32,029 bases of DNA from a virus, in the IMG/VR virus record IMGVR_UViG_3300012920_000144, positions 1 through 32,029 of that record. The stretch is one strand, 5' to 3'. A model generated the notes under the pieces. The model was not told the origin of the DNA and ran no database searches. It saw only the letters and a program-made list of their open reading frames with translations. A program made the position numbers and the translations under genes. This document shows positions 1-8,046 of the stretch, in pieces. The number at the start of each line of letters is the position of its first letter. Position 1 is the stretch's first letter.

Positions 1-1
1 A

Positions 2-385
2 ATGTGGACCGCATTGATAGGACCGATAAGTAATCTAGCTGGCACATGGCTAGAGGGCAAGGTCGAAGAAAAGAAAGCACAGTCAGCGACTAAAGTAGCA
101 AAGGCACAAGCCGAAGCTGTCATAATGCAGAAAAAAGCTACGGGAGAGATTGATTGGGACTTGGAAGCAATAAAAGGTGCTTCTACTAGCTGGAAAGATG
201 AGTGGCTAACTATCTTATTTAGCATCCCACTCATCCTAGCATTCATACCCGGAATGGAACAGGTGGTTGCAAATGGATTCGCACAACTCCAAGCTATGCC
301 AGAATGGTATCAATATTCTTTGGGGGTTATCGTTGCTGCCTCATTTGGTGTTCGTTCAGCTACTAAGTTCTTTGGGAAGAAGTAG
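2..385 (+). CDS. Holin, GTA_holin_3TM type
   Basis: Probable holin: it would permeabilise the inner membrane so that the lysozyme encoded just downstream can reach the cell wall. The 127-aa protein has a hydrophobic/amphipathic N-terminus (about residues 2-18), a charged Lys/Ala/Glu-rich helical stretch (19-60), the conserved SWKDEW segment (63-68), and two strong membrane segments at about 69-85 and 104-121, with an EWYQY motif before the last one. This matches the three-TM holin family first described in gene transfer agents of alphaproteobacteria. The ATG lies one base inside the window, so a longer upstream start cannot be excluded, although the MWTALIGP beginning looks natural. It is followed after 2 nt by another small membrane protein and then the lysozyme, a normal lysis cassette. 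The family is recognised from memory, not from a search. Confidence 0.8.
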   Translation: MWTALIGPISNLAGTWLEGKVEEKKAQSATKVAKAQAEAVIMQKKATGEIDWDLEAIKGASTSWKDEWLTILFSIPLILAFIPGMEQVVANGFAQLQAMPEWYQYSLGVIVAASFGVRSATKFFGKK

Positions 386-387
386 AC

Positions 388-591
388 ATGGCCGAAGTCA
401 CTATGGAAAGAATACTGAAGTGGAAGATACTCCCCCGTTTAATGATGCTGGGGATGTCCCTGTCGGCGTGGAGGGTTGTGGAGTGGTTTATGACGTTGCC
501 CGACCCTACGTCACAGCAGGCTGCACTTGTAAGTGTTGTAACAGGGGCGATGACAGGTGCGTTTGCTGTATGGATGGGACATGAAAAATGA
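388..591 (+). CDS. Small two-TM membrane protein in lysis cassette
   Basis: A 67-aa membrane protein with two hydrophobic segments, about residues 14-35 (LPRLMMLGMSLSAW onward) and 45-62 (AALVSVVTGAMTGAFAVW), joined by a short Asp/Pro/Thr/Gln loop. It starts 2 nt after the holin stop, and its stop overlaps the lysozyme start as ATGA, so the three genes are probably translationally coupled. Similar small proteins next to holin genes occur in marine phages. By position it may be a second holin, an antiholin or a holin partner. No family function can be assigned from the sequence alone. Confidence 0.8.
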   Translation: MAEVTMERILKWKILPRLMMLGMSLSAWRVVEWFMTLPDPTSQQAALVSVVTGAMTGAFAVWMGHEK

Positions 592-1079
592 AATACAATA
601 AAGACGATTTAATTAAAAAACTGATTTCCCATGAGGGTTTACGTTTAGAAGTGTATCAAGATACGCTAGGCATCAACACCATTGGGATTGGCAGAAATCT
701 GGATGACCGGGGTATTACAAAAGATGAACTAGATTGGATGGACTATCCTTCCATCGACTATGTTTATTCTGATGGCATTACCGAAGCGGATGCTATGTAC
801 CTCGCAAAGAATGACGTACAGATAGTCGAGGATGAACTGGTTCGCGCACACCCTTGTGTCGAGGAGTTAGACGCTGTACGTCAACTTGTACTTGTAGACA
901 TGGCATTTAATCTTGGCGTACCGCGCCTCTGTAGGTTCAAGAAAATGTGGGCCGCTGTACACACAAAACAATTTGACATAGCGGCAAAAGAAATGCTTGA
1001 CAGCAGGTGGGCAAGGCAGGTAAAATCTCGTAGTACAAAACTTGCTCATGCCATGCATCATGGAGAGTTTGATGGCTAG
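588..1079 (+). CDS. Endolysin, T4-type lysozyme (GH24)
   Basis: A 163-aa muramidase predicted to cut the beta-1,4 bond between N-acetylmuramic acid and N-acetylglucosamine at the end of infection. The T4 lysozyme catalytic triad pattern is intact: Glu16 in HEGLRLEVYQD, Asp25 nine residues on and Thr31 six further, the same spacing as E11/D20/T26 of T4. The GIGRNL segment follows directly. The C-terminal SRWARQVKSRSTKLAHAM helix region is also typical of the family. No signal peptide or membrane segment is present, so it should depend on the holin for export. Length is typical. It overlaps the preceding gene by 4 nt, and its end overlaps the small terminase start. Confidence 0.95.
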   Translation: MKYNKDDLIKKLISHEGLRLEVYQDTLGINTIGIGRNLDDRGITKDELDWMDYPSIDYVYSDGITEADAMYLAKNDVQIVEDELVRAHPCVEELDAVRQLVLVDMAFNLGVPRLCRFKKMWAAVHTKQFDIAAKEMLDSRWARQVKSRSTKLAHAMHHGEFDG

Positions 1080-1446
1080 ACAACTAACAGGAAAACAACA
1101 GGCGTTCTTGAATGTTCTTTTTGATGAGGCCGGTGGCAACATGGTCATGGCTAAGAAGATGGCTGGTTATTCAGATGCCACAACTACCACAGAGATTGTC
1201 AAAGGTTTGAAGGAAGAAATCCTTGAGGCCACGCAGATGTACATGGCACAGAATGCACCGAAGGCTGCAATGGCTATGACGGGTGCGTTGTTTGATCCAA
1301 CGGAACTTGGCATCCGTGATAAGATGTCTGCCGCCAAAGAACTGCTTGATCGTGTTGGTCTTGTGAAGACAGAGAAGATGCAAGTGGAAGCAAGCGGCGG
1401 CGTTATGCTTATGCCACCTAAAGCACCTGTTGAGGACGATGAGTAG
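1072..1446 (+). CDS. Terminase small subunit
   Basis: A 124-aa protein expected to recognise the packaging start on phage DNA and deliver it to the large terminase. It begins MARQLTGKQQAFLNVLFDEA, with a helix-turn-helix-like section (MAKKMAGYSDATTTTEIV), a central helical segment, and a C-terminal section containing LGIRDKMSAAKELLDRVGL that resembles small terminases of marine phages. I chose the ATG at 1072 over an upstream in-frame start at 1042, because GGAGAG lies 4 nt before it and the upstream residues look unrelated. It overlaps the lysozyme by 8 nt. The large subunit is encoded shortly downstream, which supports the call. Confidence 0.85.
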   Translation: MARQLTGKQQAFLNVLFDEAGGNMVMAKKMAGYSDATTTTEIVKGLKEEILEATQMYMAQNAPKAAMAMTGALFDPTELGIRDKMSAAKELLDRVGLVKTEKMQVEASGGVMLMPPKAPVEDDE

Positions 1447-1846
1447 AAGCATAGGTAAGTGGAAACTGCCACAGCCGACAGATATTAAAGAAGAAAACGA
1501 ATGGGTGCAGATACCTCGCATTGCAAGGACTGTACCCTTTGGTTATAAGCAGAGTGAAGAAGACCCCGACATTCTTGACCCTATCAAAGTTGAACTGGAC
1601 TTACTAGAGAAAGCACGTAAGTACGTCAATCAGTATTCATACCGTGAGGTAGCTAACTGGCTGACAGCCAATAGTGGCAGGTACATTTCACACGTAGGAT
1701 TAAGGAAACGTCTACAATATGAGCGACAGCGTAAGGACACAGCTAAAAGCCTCCGCAAGTGGGCAGAGTATGCGGAAACGGCAATCGCCAAGGCGAAAGA
1801 AATCGAAGAAGCAAGAACCGGAGCAAGAGCAGCAGCCACAGATTGA
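1439..1846 (+). CDS. Conserved HTH-like protein between terminase subunits
   Basis: A 135-aa basic, helical protein of unknown function. Residues about 66-91 (QYSYREVANWLTA, then SHVGLRKRL) read like a helix-turn-helix of the kind used by recombinases or regulators to bind DNA. The C-terminal third is Lys/Glu/Ala-rich and probably a long helix. The ATG at 1439 overlaps the small terminase stop (coupled start). A TTG three codons earlier is possible but less likely. Its position between the terminase subunits suggests a role in packaging-site recognition or in control of the packaging genes, which is inference. Its last roughly 128 nt overlap the annotated start of the large terminase in another frame. 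Confidence 0.75.
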   Translation: MSRSIGKWKLPQPTDIKEENEWVQIPRIARTVPFGYKQSEEDPDILDPIKVELDLLEKARKYVNQYSYREVANWLTANSGRYISHVGLRKRLQYERQRKDTAKSLRKWAEYAETAIAKAKEIEEARTGARAAATD

Positions 1847-3278
1847 TGAGGTTTCATATGAAACATCTGACGTTGAGGAACATGCTAATGTATTGTTCAA
1901 GCCTAATCCGGGGCCGCAGACAGAGTTTCTAGCCGCAAGTGAGCGAGAGGTATTATATGGCGGAAGTGCGGGTGGCGGTAAAAGTTACGCCATGCTGGCA
2001 GACCCGCTCCGCTACATGGGGCATCCACAATTTAGTGGATTGTTATTAAGACATACAACTGAAGAACTGCGAGAACTTATTTTTAAATCGCAGGAGTTGT
2101 ACCCCAAAATCTGGCCCGGTATAAAGTGGTCAGAAAGAAAGATGCAGTGGACCGCGCCATCTGGCGCAAGGTTGTGGATGTCTTATCTGGATAGAGATGA
2201 GGATGTCTTGCGTTATCAGGGTCTAGCGTTTAGCTGGATAGGCTTTGACGAGTTGACTCAATGGGCCACACCGTATGCATGGAATTACATGCGATCTCGT
2301 TTACGGTCCACTGCACCTGATTTGCCTATCTTTATGAGGGCTACTACCAACCCCGGTGGACGAGGCCATCAGTGGGTTAAGAAAATGTTTATTGACCCCG
2401 CACCATATAATAGGCCATTTGATGCAACAGACACGGAAACAGGAGAGGTTCTTCGATATCCCTATGGGCATAGCAAAGCAGGAAAATCTTTATTTAAGAG
2501 ACGCTTTATCCCAGCAAGACTCTCTGACAACCCATACCTTTCAACAGCAGGAGACTATGAAGCAATGCTTCTCTCTCTTCCTGAACAGCAGCGTAGGCAA
2601 CTTCTTGAAGGCGATTGGGACATCAAAGAAGGTGCAGCGTTTACTGAGTTTAATAGGGATATCCATGTTGTTGAGCCTTTTCATATCCCTGCTAACTGGG
2701 TCAAGTTTCGTGCCTGTGACTATGGTTACGGTAGTTATTCTGGGGTTCTTTGGTTTGCAGTGGCACCTGATGAACAACTCATCGTATATAGAGAGCTATA
2801 TGTCAGCAAAGTCCTCGCCACAGACTTGGCTGATATGATACTAGATTTAGAGGCCGAAGATGGAAATATTAAGTACGGTGTTTTGGACAGTAGTCTTTGG
2901 CACAAGCGTGGTGATACTGGTCCTTCTCTTGCGGAGCAAATGATTGCAAAGGGCTGTCGTTGGCGTCAGTCAGATCGCAGTAGAGGAAGTAGGGTTGCCG
3001 GTAAGAACGAAATACACAGGCGTTTACAAGTAGACGAGTTTACAGAGGAGCCAAGGCTTGTATTCTTTAATAACTGCACAGAGACAATATCACAGTTACC
3101 GGCCATCCCTCTGGACAAGAAAAATCCAGAAGACGTTGACACGAAGTCTGAAGACCACCTTTATGACGCGCTACGGTATGGGATTATGTCCCGACCCCGG
3201 TTCTCTATTTTCGACTACGACCCGCATGGCAGACCATCGTCAGGTATGCAAGTAGCCGATTCTACATTTGGATATTAA
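1719..3278 (+). CDS. terL: Terminase large subunit (ATPase/nuclease)
   Basis: Packaging motor that cuts concatemeric DNA and pumps it into the prohead through the portal. ATPase domain: Walker A GGSAGGGKS at residues 81-89, Walker B WIGFDE at 173-178, coupling motif ATTNPGG at 208-214. C-terminal RNase H-like nuclease: likely metal-binding Asp334 (CDYGYGS), Asp390 (VLDSS) and Asp483 (HLYDALRYG). The 519-aa length is normal. The start is uncertain. ATG 1719 lies 128 nt inside the preceding gene, with AAGGAA about 12 nt upstream. The first 45 residues are low-complexity Lys/Arg/Gln-rich, so initiation at ATG 1770 or TTG 1893 is possible. All motifs lie well after these options. Confidence 0.97.
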   Translation: MSDSVRTQLKASASGQSMRKRQSPRRKKSKKQEPEQEQQPQIDEVSYETSDVEEHANVLFKPNPGPQTEFLAASEREVLYGGSAGGGKSYAMLADPLRYMGHPQFSGLLLRHTTEELRELIFKSQELYPKIWPGIKWSERKMQWTAPSGARLWMSYLDRDEDVLRYQGLAFSWIGFDELTQWATPYAWNYMRSRLRSTAPDLPIFMRATTNPGGRGHQWVKKMFIDPAPYNRPFDATDTETGEVLRYPYGHSKAGKSLFKRRFIPARLSDNPYLSTAGDYEAMLLSLPEQQRRQLLEGDWDIKEGAAFTEFNRDIHVVEPFHIPANWVKFRACDYGYGSYSGVLWFAVAPDEQLIVYRELYVSKVLATDLADMILDLEAEDGNIKYGVLDSSLWHKRGDTGPSLAEQMIAKGCRWRQSDRSRGSRVAGKNEIHRRLQVDEFTEEPRLVFFNNCTETISQLPAIPLDKKNPEDVDTKSEDHLYDALRYGIMSRPRFSIFDYDPHGRPSSGMQVADSTFGY

Positions 3279-3287
3279 GGAAATATT

Positions 3288-5426
3288 ATGGCAGATGATG
3301 AACTGATGATTGAAGACGACGCGATTGCGTTAGAAGATAGTGACGATACTGTTATAGAAGACGCGGACGTTAGTAATATTATTCCATTTGTAGTGGAACG
3401 ATATAAACGTGCAGAAGATTATCGTTATCAAGATGAAGAGCGTTGGCTAAGAGCTTACCGTAATTATCGTGGTTTATATGGACCTGATGTTCAGTTTACA
3501 GAGTCCGAAAAATCTCGCGTTTTTATTAAAGTTACAAAAACCAAAACACTAGCTGCGTATGGTCAAATTGTGGATGTGTTGTTTGCTAACAATAAATTTC
3601 CACTTTCGATAGAGCCTACAGAATTACCAGAAGGTGTAGTAGCAGACGTTCACTTTGATCCAAAAGAACCACAAGAATTACAGGGCGTTTTGTCTGAAGC
3701 TCCAAATCCATACGGGTTTGCAGGCGATGGTAAAGACTTGCCACCCGGAGCCACTGCGCAAACTTTACTTGAACAGCTTGGCCCACTTAGTAATAAATTA
3801 GAAGCTGTAGAAGATAAACTAAAAGAAGGACCGGGTAAAACTCCTACCTCTATTGACTTTAGTCCCGCTATGGTCGCGGCTAAAAAAATGGAAAAGAAAA
3901 TACACGATCAACTTGAAGAGTCCGGGGCTAATAAAAATTTGCGCAGCAGTGCGTTTGAGATGTCATTGTTTGGCACTGGAATTATGAAAGGTCCATTTGC
4001 TGCAGATAAAGAGTACCCTAACTGGGGTGAGGACGGAAACTACGATCCTGTATTTAAAACAGTTCCACAAGTAAACCATGTATCAGTATGGAATTTTTAT
4101 CCTGATCCTGATGCTAATAACATGGACGAGGCACAGTTTGTAATTGAACGTCACAAAATGTCTCGCACACAGTTACGCAATCTTAAAAAGCGGCCTTACT
4201 TTAGAGATCAAGTAATTGACGAAGCAATTAGCTTTGGCGAAAATTATGATAAAAAATACTGGGAAGACGATTTGTCCGACTACGCGCCGGAGCATGGTAT
4301 TGATCGTTTTGAGGTGCTTGAATACTGGGGCATGGTCGATACAGAAATGCTTGAGGAAAATGGCGTCACTATTCCAGATGAGTTAAAAGACTTTGACGAA
4401 TTACAAGCAAACATCTGGATTTGTAATGACAAACTTATTCGCATGGTGTTAAACCCATTCAAGCCAGCCAAGATTCCGTATGTGGCCGCGCCGTATGAAC
4501 TCAATCCGTACAGTTTCTTTGGTGTAGGCATTGCAGAAAATATGGACGACACGCAGACGTTGATGAATGGCTTTATGCGTATGGCCGTAGACAATGCTGT
4601 ATTGTCAGGCAATTTGATTGTAGAGGTAGATGAAACTAATTTAGTACCGGGACAAGATTTGTCTTTATATCCGGGCAAGATATTCCGCCGTCAAGGTGGC
4701 GCACCGGGTCAGGCTATCTTTGGTACAAAGTTTCCAAACGTGTCTTCTGAAAACATGATGTTATTTGACAAGTCCCGTCAACTTGCTGATGAAAGCACCG
4801 GGATGCCTTCTTTTGCTCACGGTCAAACGGGTGTTACAGGAGTTGGGCGGACAGCGTCAGGCATCTCTATGCTAATGGGTGCAGCTAGCGGCAGTATTAA
4901 AACTGTAATTAAAAACGTAGACGATTATCTGCTACGACCATTAGGTGAAGGTTTCTTCCGTTTTAATATGCAGTTCGACTTTGACTCTTCTATGAAAGGA
5001 GATTTAGAAGTTAAGGCACGCGGCACAGAAAGTTTAATGGCTAACGAAGTGCGCAGTCAACGACTAATGCAGTTTTTAAGTATTGCAAGCAATCCTGTAT
5101 TAGCACCGTTTGCAAAGTTTCAGTATGTAATCCGCGAGATTGCAAAGTCTCTTGATCTAGACCCCGATAAAGTAACCAACAATATGAATGAAGCTGCATT
5201 ACAAGCTGAAATGATGAAGCAGTTTCAGGCTCCCCCAGAACAACAGGGCGCACCTGCTGGTGTAGACGCTGGTGATCCTACAGGTGCAGGTGGGGGCAAT
5301 ATAGGCACGGGACAAGCTCCAGTGCCGGGTGAACAAGGATTTAGTGGAAATGGCAGACAAGCAGCAGATACTCAGCAAGCTCAAGCCGGTGGTCAACAAC
5401 AACCGCCAGTGGCAAGCATTCAGTGA
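3288..5426 (+). CDS. Portal protein
   Basis: A 712-aa portal: the dodecameric ring at the head vertex through which DNA enters and leaves. The N-terminus is very acidic (residues 1-30), followed by RYKRAEDYRYQDEERWLRAYRNYRGLYG-type helices. The middle contains a hydrophobic, Tyr/Phe/Gly-rich stem-like region (YSFFGVGIAENMDDTQTLMN, then DNAVLSGNLIVEVD), typical of portals of short-tailed marine phages. The last about 90 residues are a Gln/Gly/Pro/Ala-rich tail likely to be disordered. AAGGAA precedes the ATG. Its place right after terL is the standard packaging-head order. Its 3' end overlaps the next gene by 77 nt, which falls entirely within the low-complexity tail. Confidence 0.9.
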   Translation: MADDELMIEDDAIALEDSDDTVIEDADVSNIIPFVVERYKRAEDYRYQDEERWLRAYRNYRGLYGPDVQFTESEKSRVFIKVTKTKTLAAYGQIVDVLFANNKFPLSIEPTELPEGVVADVHFDPKEPQELQGVLSEAPNPYGFAGDGKDLPPGATAQTLLEQLGPLSNKLEAVEDKLKEGPGKTPTSIDFSPAMVAAKKMEKKIHDQLEESGANKNLRSSAFEMSLFGTGIMKGPFAADKEYPNWGEDGNYDPVFKTVPQVNHVSVWNFYPDPDANNMDEAQFVIERHKMSRTQLRNLKKRPYFRDQVIDEAISFGENYDKKYWEDDLSDYAPEHGIDRFEVLEYWGMVDTEMLEENGVTIPDELKDFDELQANIWICNDKLIRMVLNPFKPAKIPYVAAPYELNPYSFFGVGIAENMDDTQTLMNGFMRMAVDNAVLSGNLIVEVDETNLVPGQDLSLYPGKIFRRQGGAPGQAIFGTKFPNVSSENMMLFDKSRQLADESTGMPSFAHGQTGVTGVGRTASGISMLMGAASGSIKTVIKNVDDYLLRPLGEGFFRFNMQFDFDSSMKGDLEVKARGTESLMANEVRSQRLMQFLSIASNPVLAPFAKFQYVIREIAKSLDLDPDKVTNNMNEAALQAEMMKQFQAPPEQQGAPAGVDAGDPTGAGGGNIGTGQAPVPGEQGFSGNGRQAADTQQAQAGGQQQPPVASIQ

Positions 5427-5574
5427 TTATCTTGACTTTATAATAGCTCAACAGCATAAGGCATTAGAACAAGCTGACGATAATGTTATGATGTATAGGT
5501 CACAGGGTGCAATTGCCGCACTTCGTAAACTTAAATATCTTAGGGATGAAATAAATGGAACTACCAACTCCTAA
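5350..5574 (+). CDS. Small conserved helical phage protein
   Basis: A 74-aa all-helical protein beginning MADKQQILSKLKP. Its recognisable core is W-x(2)-F-x(2)-YLDFII near residues 21-32 and a C-terminal YRSQGAIAALRKLKYLRDEI segment. Small proteins of this pattern, placed after portals in many short-tailed phages, are usually of unknown function. The ATG at 5350 is preferred to a GTG at 5329 because the residue run before it looks unconserved. No strong ribosome binding site is visible, so it may depend on coupling to portal translation. It overlaps the portal by 77 nt and the following gene by 20 nt. Confidence 0.75.
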   Translation: MADKQQILSKLKPVVNNNRQWQAFSDYLDFIIAQQHKALEQADDNVMMYRSQGAIAALRKLKYLRDEINGTTNS

Positions 5575-7975
5575 ATCAAGTGAAGAAGTAGCGGCTGTAA
5601 AAGCACGCAGACAACAAAGATATAAAGATAACCGCCAGCGTATAATTGACCATTTAAAAAAACGGCGTCTTAGTAATGCTGCCATTGCAGGTATCGTTGG
5701 CAATATTGATATCGAAACAGGTGGTACATTTGACTTTCAACAGCGTCAAACAAAATCAGGTGATCCGCGTGATCCTAACATTGTTCCGGGTGGTGCATAT
5801 GGGCTGTTTCAATTTGATAACCCCGGAAAAAAAGCAGGACATGAAACTTGGTATAAACAATATCTACAAAAAACAAATAAACAAGATAGTGCAGAATCGC
5901 AACTAGATTATTTTCTTGACACGATTAATGCTGGCGGGGATACACAAGACCCATTTTATTCATTTTCAAAAAATGTAGGGGCAGGAAATACAGGCACAAT
6001 TAAAGGTTACTTTAAAAGTAGCGAAGACCCAAAAACAATTGCGGACAGTATTACTGATAGATTTTTAAAACCGGGAAAACCACATTCAGATAAACGTCGT
6101 GCGTCTGCCGCAGAAACTTTTGCTGAACTACAACCTGTAGACCGCACCGATGTGGACCCAGAAAATCAAAACATAGATCAAGCTGCACCCATTGCTGATG
6201 TAGGAGATGACGTACCCTCTCCTGAACAAAACGATAAAAGTTTTCTAGACTATATACCTGTGGTGCGCCAGATTAAAAAAGAGTTTTTCGCAGAGGGTGG
6301 AAGTGTAAACATGGAAAAACAAATGGAATTATTTGAAGATGGTGGTCTTAAAGACGAAGGCGGCACAGTAGACCCTGTGTCTGGCAATGAAGTACCACCG
6401 GGTTCTACGCAAGAAGAAGTACGAGATGATATTCCAGCCCAATTAAGCGAGGGTGAGTTTGTTATTCCGGCTGACGTAGTACGTTTTATTGGTCTTAATA
6501 ATCTAATGAAGATGCGGCAAGAAGCTAAGATGGGCCTAAAACAAATGGAAGCTATGGGTCAAATGGGCAACAGCGAAGAAGCTACTATACCAGATGATCT
6601 ACCTTTTGATATTAATGACCTTGACATGGAAGACGAACCAGAGTATAATGTAGGTGGTTTTGTTCCGGGTACACCACAACAACAACAGTTTGGTATTAGT
6701 GGTTTTCAACAGGCAACAGTGCCGACAACAGGCATAGCACAAGACCCTATGCAGGCAGCATCACAGCCGTTTGTACAGCCGCCTACACGCCCACAGCAGG
6801 CTCCTGTGCCTATAATGCAGGAGTATAAGCCACAAGACATACCTACGTTCCAGCAAACTATTGGTCAAACGCCGGGTCAGTATGATGAACTGCGTACCTA
6901 TAAAAACGAAGCTGGCATGACTATGCAGATTCCGTTTAAGAATGGACAGCCTATCTACCCTATTCCTGAAGGCTATACATTTGTAGACCCCGAAGCCATT
7001 AAGGCAGAAACAGTAACAACGACGCCGACAACGCCTCAAACAACTTCTGTTCGACGGCCTGAAGACGATAATAAATCTCCATTTGACCCTGAAGAATCTG
7101 CTATTTACAAACAGCGTATAGATATTGCAAAAAGCCTTGGATTAACACTCGAAAGTTTTGGCGAAGGGCTTTCAGGTAATTTTGGAAGCGGGTATAAAAA
7201 TCCTGAAATGATAGGAAAGTTTACAGGCACGGGTTTGATTATTGGTAAAGATGGTGTGCTTATTGATCCTATTACAATGAGTATCCACGAACAATCTGGC
7301 GGAGGTATCTTAGGCGGCATTTCACGATTTGGTGATAAAACAGGTGGACTAGACCCAGCACCGTATAGTGGTGATTTCTATAAATATTTGCCTCCGGGTC
7401 TTGGTGAAAAGATTGACAATAGGAACATGGCTGCAAAACAAGAGGCTTGGTCAAATTACTTTGAAAAAGATAGTAACCCAGAACAAAAAGAAGATGACCT
7501 CTTAACATGGATTACTGAAACGTATAGAGATGTTTCAGATTTTGGTAGCGGGTCAATGGCTGCAGGAGCAGAGATTACCAAAGAAGATATAGACGCTGGT
7601 ATTAAAGCTGCAAAAGAAAGAGCAGCAGAAAGGGCAGCAGCGGCACAGGCAAAAGCAGGCAGAGTTAGAGAGTCTTTCCCAACTCGTTCAGAGTCTAAAG
7701 CAAAAGCAGCATCCGATGCTGCAATTAGAGCAGCGGCAGCACAGAGAGAGTATGAAGAGTCTATTGCCCCTTCGATTGATCGTAGAACGCAACAAGACGA
7801 AGACCCCGGAGAAAGTGGCGATCCCACTAGTTACAGTTTTGAATCTGCACGTGGGCCTCAAGATGGATACGGTGGAGGTTCTATGGGAGGCAGGGCAGAA
7901 GGCGGCTTAATTAAGAAACCAAAACCCAAAACAAAAAAGAAGATGAAGCGCGGTGGACTAGCTTCTAAAAAATAG
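5555..7975 (+). CDS. Virion protein with phage lysozyme domain
   Basis: An 806-aa multidomain protein. Residues about 30-180 match the phage tail-lysozyme/peptidoglycan hydrolase fold (Phage_lysozyme2 type). AAIAGIVGNIDIETGG carries the probable catalytic Glu54, followed by GGAYGLFQFD at 79-88. The rest is largely low-complexity, with a recognisable block EEVRDDIPAQLSEGEFVIPA that recurs in marine phage structural proteins, Gln/Pro/Thr-rich linkers, an Ala/Arg/Glu-rich helix, and a very basic C-terminus (KKPKPKTKKKMKRGG). The likely role is local cell-wall opening during DNA entry, from inside or at the neck of the virion. Position between portal and scaffold fits a head-carried protein. The stop follows a run of six A at 7967-7972, and the frame beyond can be continued by a +1 shift (see findings). 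Confidence 0.8.
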   Translation: MELPTPKSSEEVAAVKARRQQRYKDNRQRIIDHLKKRRLSNAAIAGIVGNIDIETGGTFDFQQRQTKSGDPRDPNIVPGGAYGLFQFDNPGKKAGHETWYKQYLQKTNKQDSAESQLDYFLDTINAGGDTQDPFYSFSKNVGAGNTGTIKGYFKSSEDPKTIADSITDRFLKPGKPHSDKRRASAAETFAELQPVDRTDVDPENQNIDQAAPIADVGDDVPSPEQNDKSFLDYIPVVRQIKKEFFAEGGSVNMEKQMELFEDGGLKDEGGTVDPVSGNEVPPGSTQEEVRDDIPAQLSEGEFVIPADVVRFIGLNNLMKMRQEAKMGLKQMEAMGQMGNSEEATIPDDLPFDINDLDMEDEPEYNVGGFVPGTPQQQQFGISGFQQATVPTTGIAQDPMQAASQPFVQPPTRPQQAPVPIMQEYKPQDIPTFQQTIGQTPGQYDELRTYKNEAGMTMQIPFKNGQPIYPIPEGYTFVDPEAIKAETVTTTPTTPQTTSVRRPEDDNKSPFDPEESAIYKQRIDIAKSLGLTLESFGEGLSGNFGSGYKNPEMIGKFTGTGLIIGKDGVLIDPITMSIHEQSGGGILGGISRFGDKTGGLDPAPYSGDFYKYLPPGLGEKIDNRNMAAKQEAWSNYFEKDSNPEQKEDDLLTWITETYRDVSDFGSGSMAAGAEITKEDIDAGIKAAKERAAERAAAAQAKAGRVRESFPTRSESKAKAASDAAIRAAAAQREYEESIAPSIDRRTQQDEDPGESGDPTSYSFESARGPQDGYGGGSMGGRAEGGLIKKPKPKTKKKMKRGGLASKK

Positions 7976-8046
7976 TCCCATATATGTTGGCTACCTAATC
8001 CCCCACCCCGGCGTGGCTACGGTTGGCCCCAACTAGGAGAAAGTAA
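7976..8046 (+). promoter_or_regulatory. C-rich scaffold leader with TGGCTAC direct repeat
   Basis: A 71-nt spacer before the scaffold gene. TGGCTAC occurs at 7988-7994 and again at 8014-8020. The intervening stretch is C-rich, unlike the A-rich coding DNA on both sides. A small GTTG/CAAC hairpin with loop GCCC lies at about 8022-8033, and TAGGAGA supplies the ribosome binding site just before the ATG at 8047. No convincing -10/-35 pair is seen. In one frame (codons from 7971) it reads without stop to TAG at 8034-8036. It could be an RNA regulatory element, a frameshift-encoded extension, or both. Confidence 0.45.

Noticed and set aside
267-584. 105-aa + frame overlapping holin and the small membrane protein
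   Set aside because: It overlaps two better supported genes in a lysis cassette and has Cys-rich random composition at its end.
7967-7990. -1 frameshift at the A-run ending the 806-aa protein
   Set aside because: The -1 frame reaches a stop within about ten codons and gives no distinctive extension; only the +1 frame stays open.
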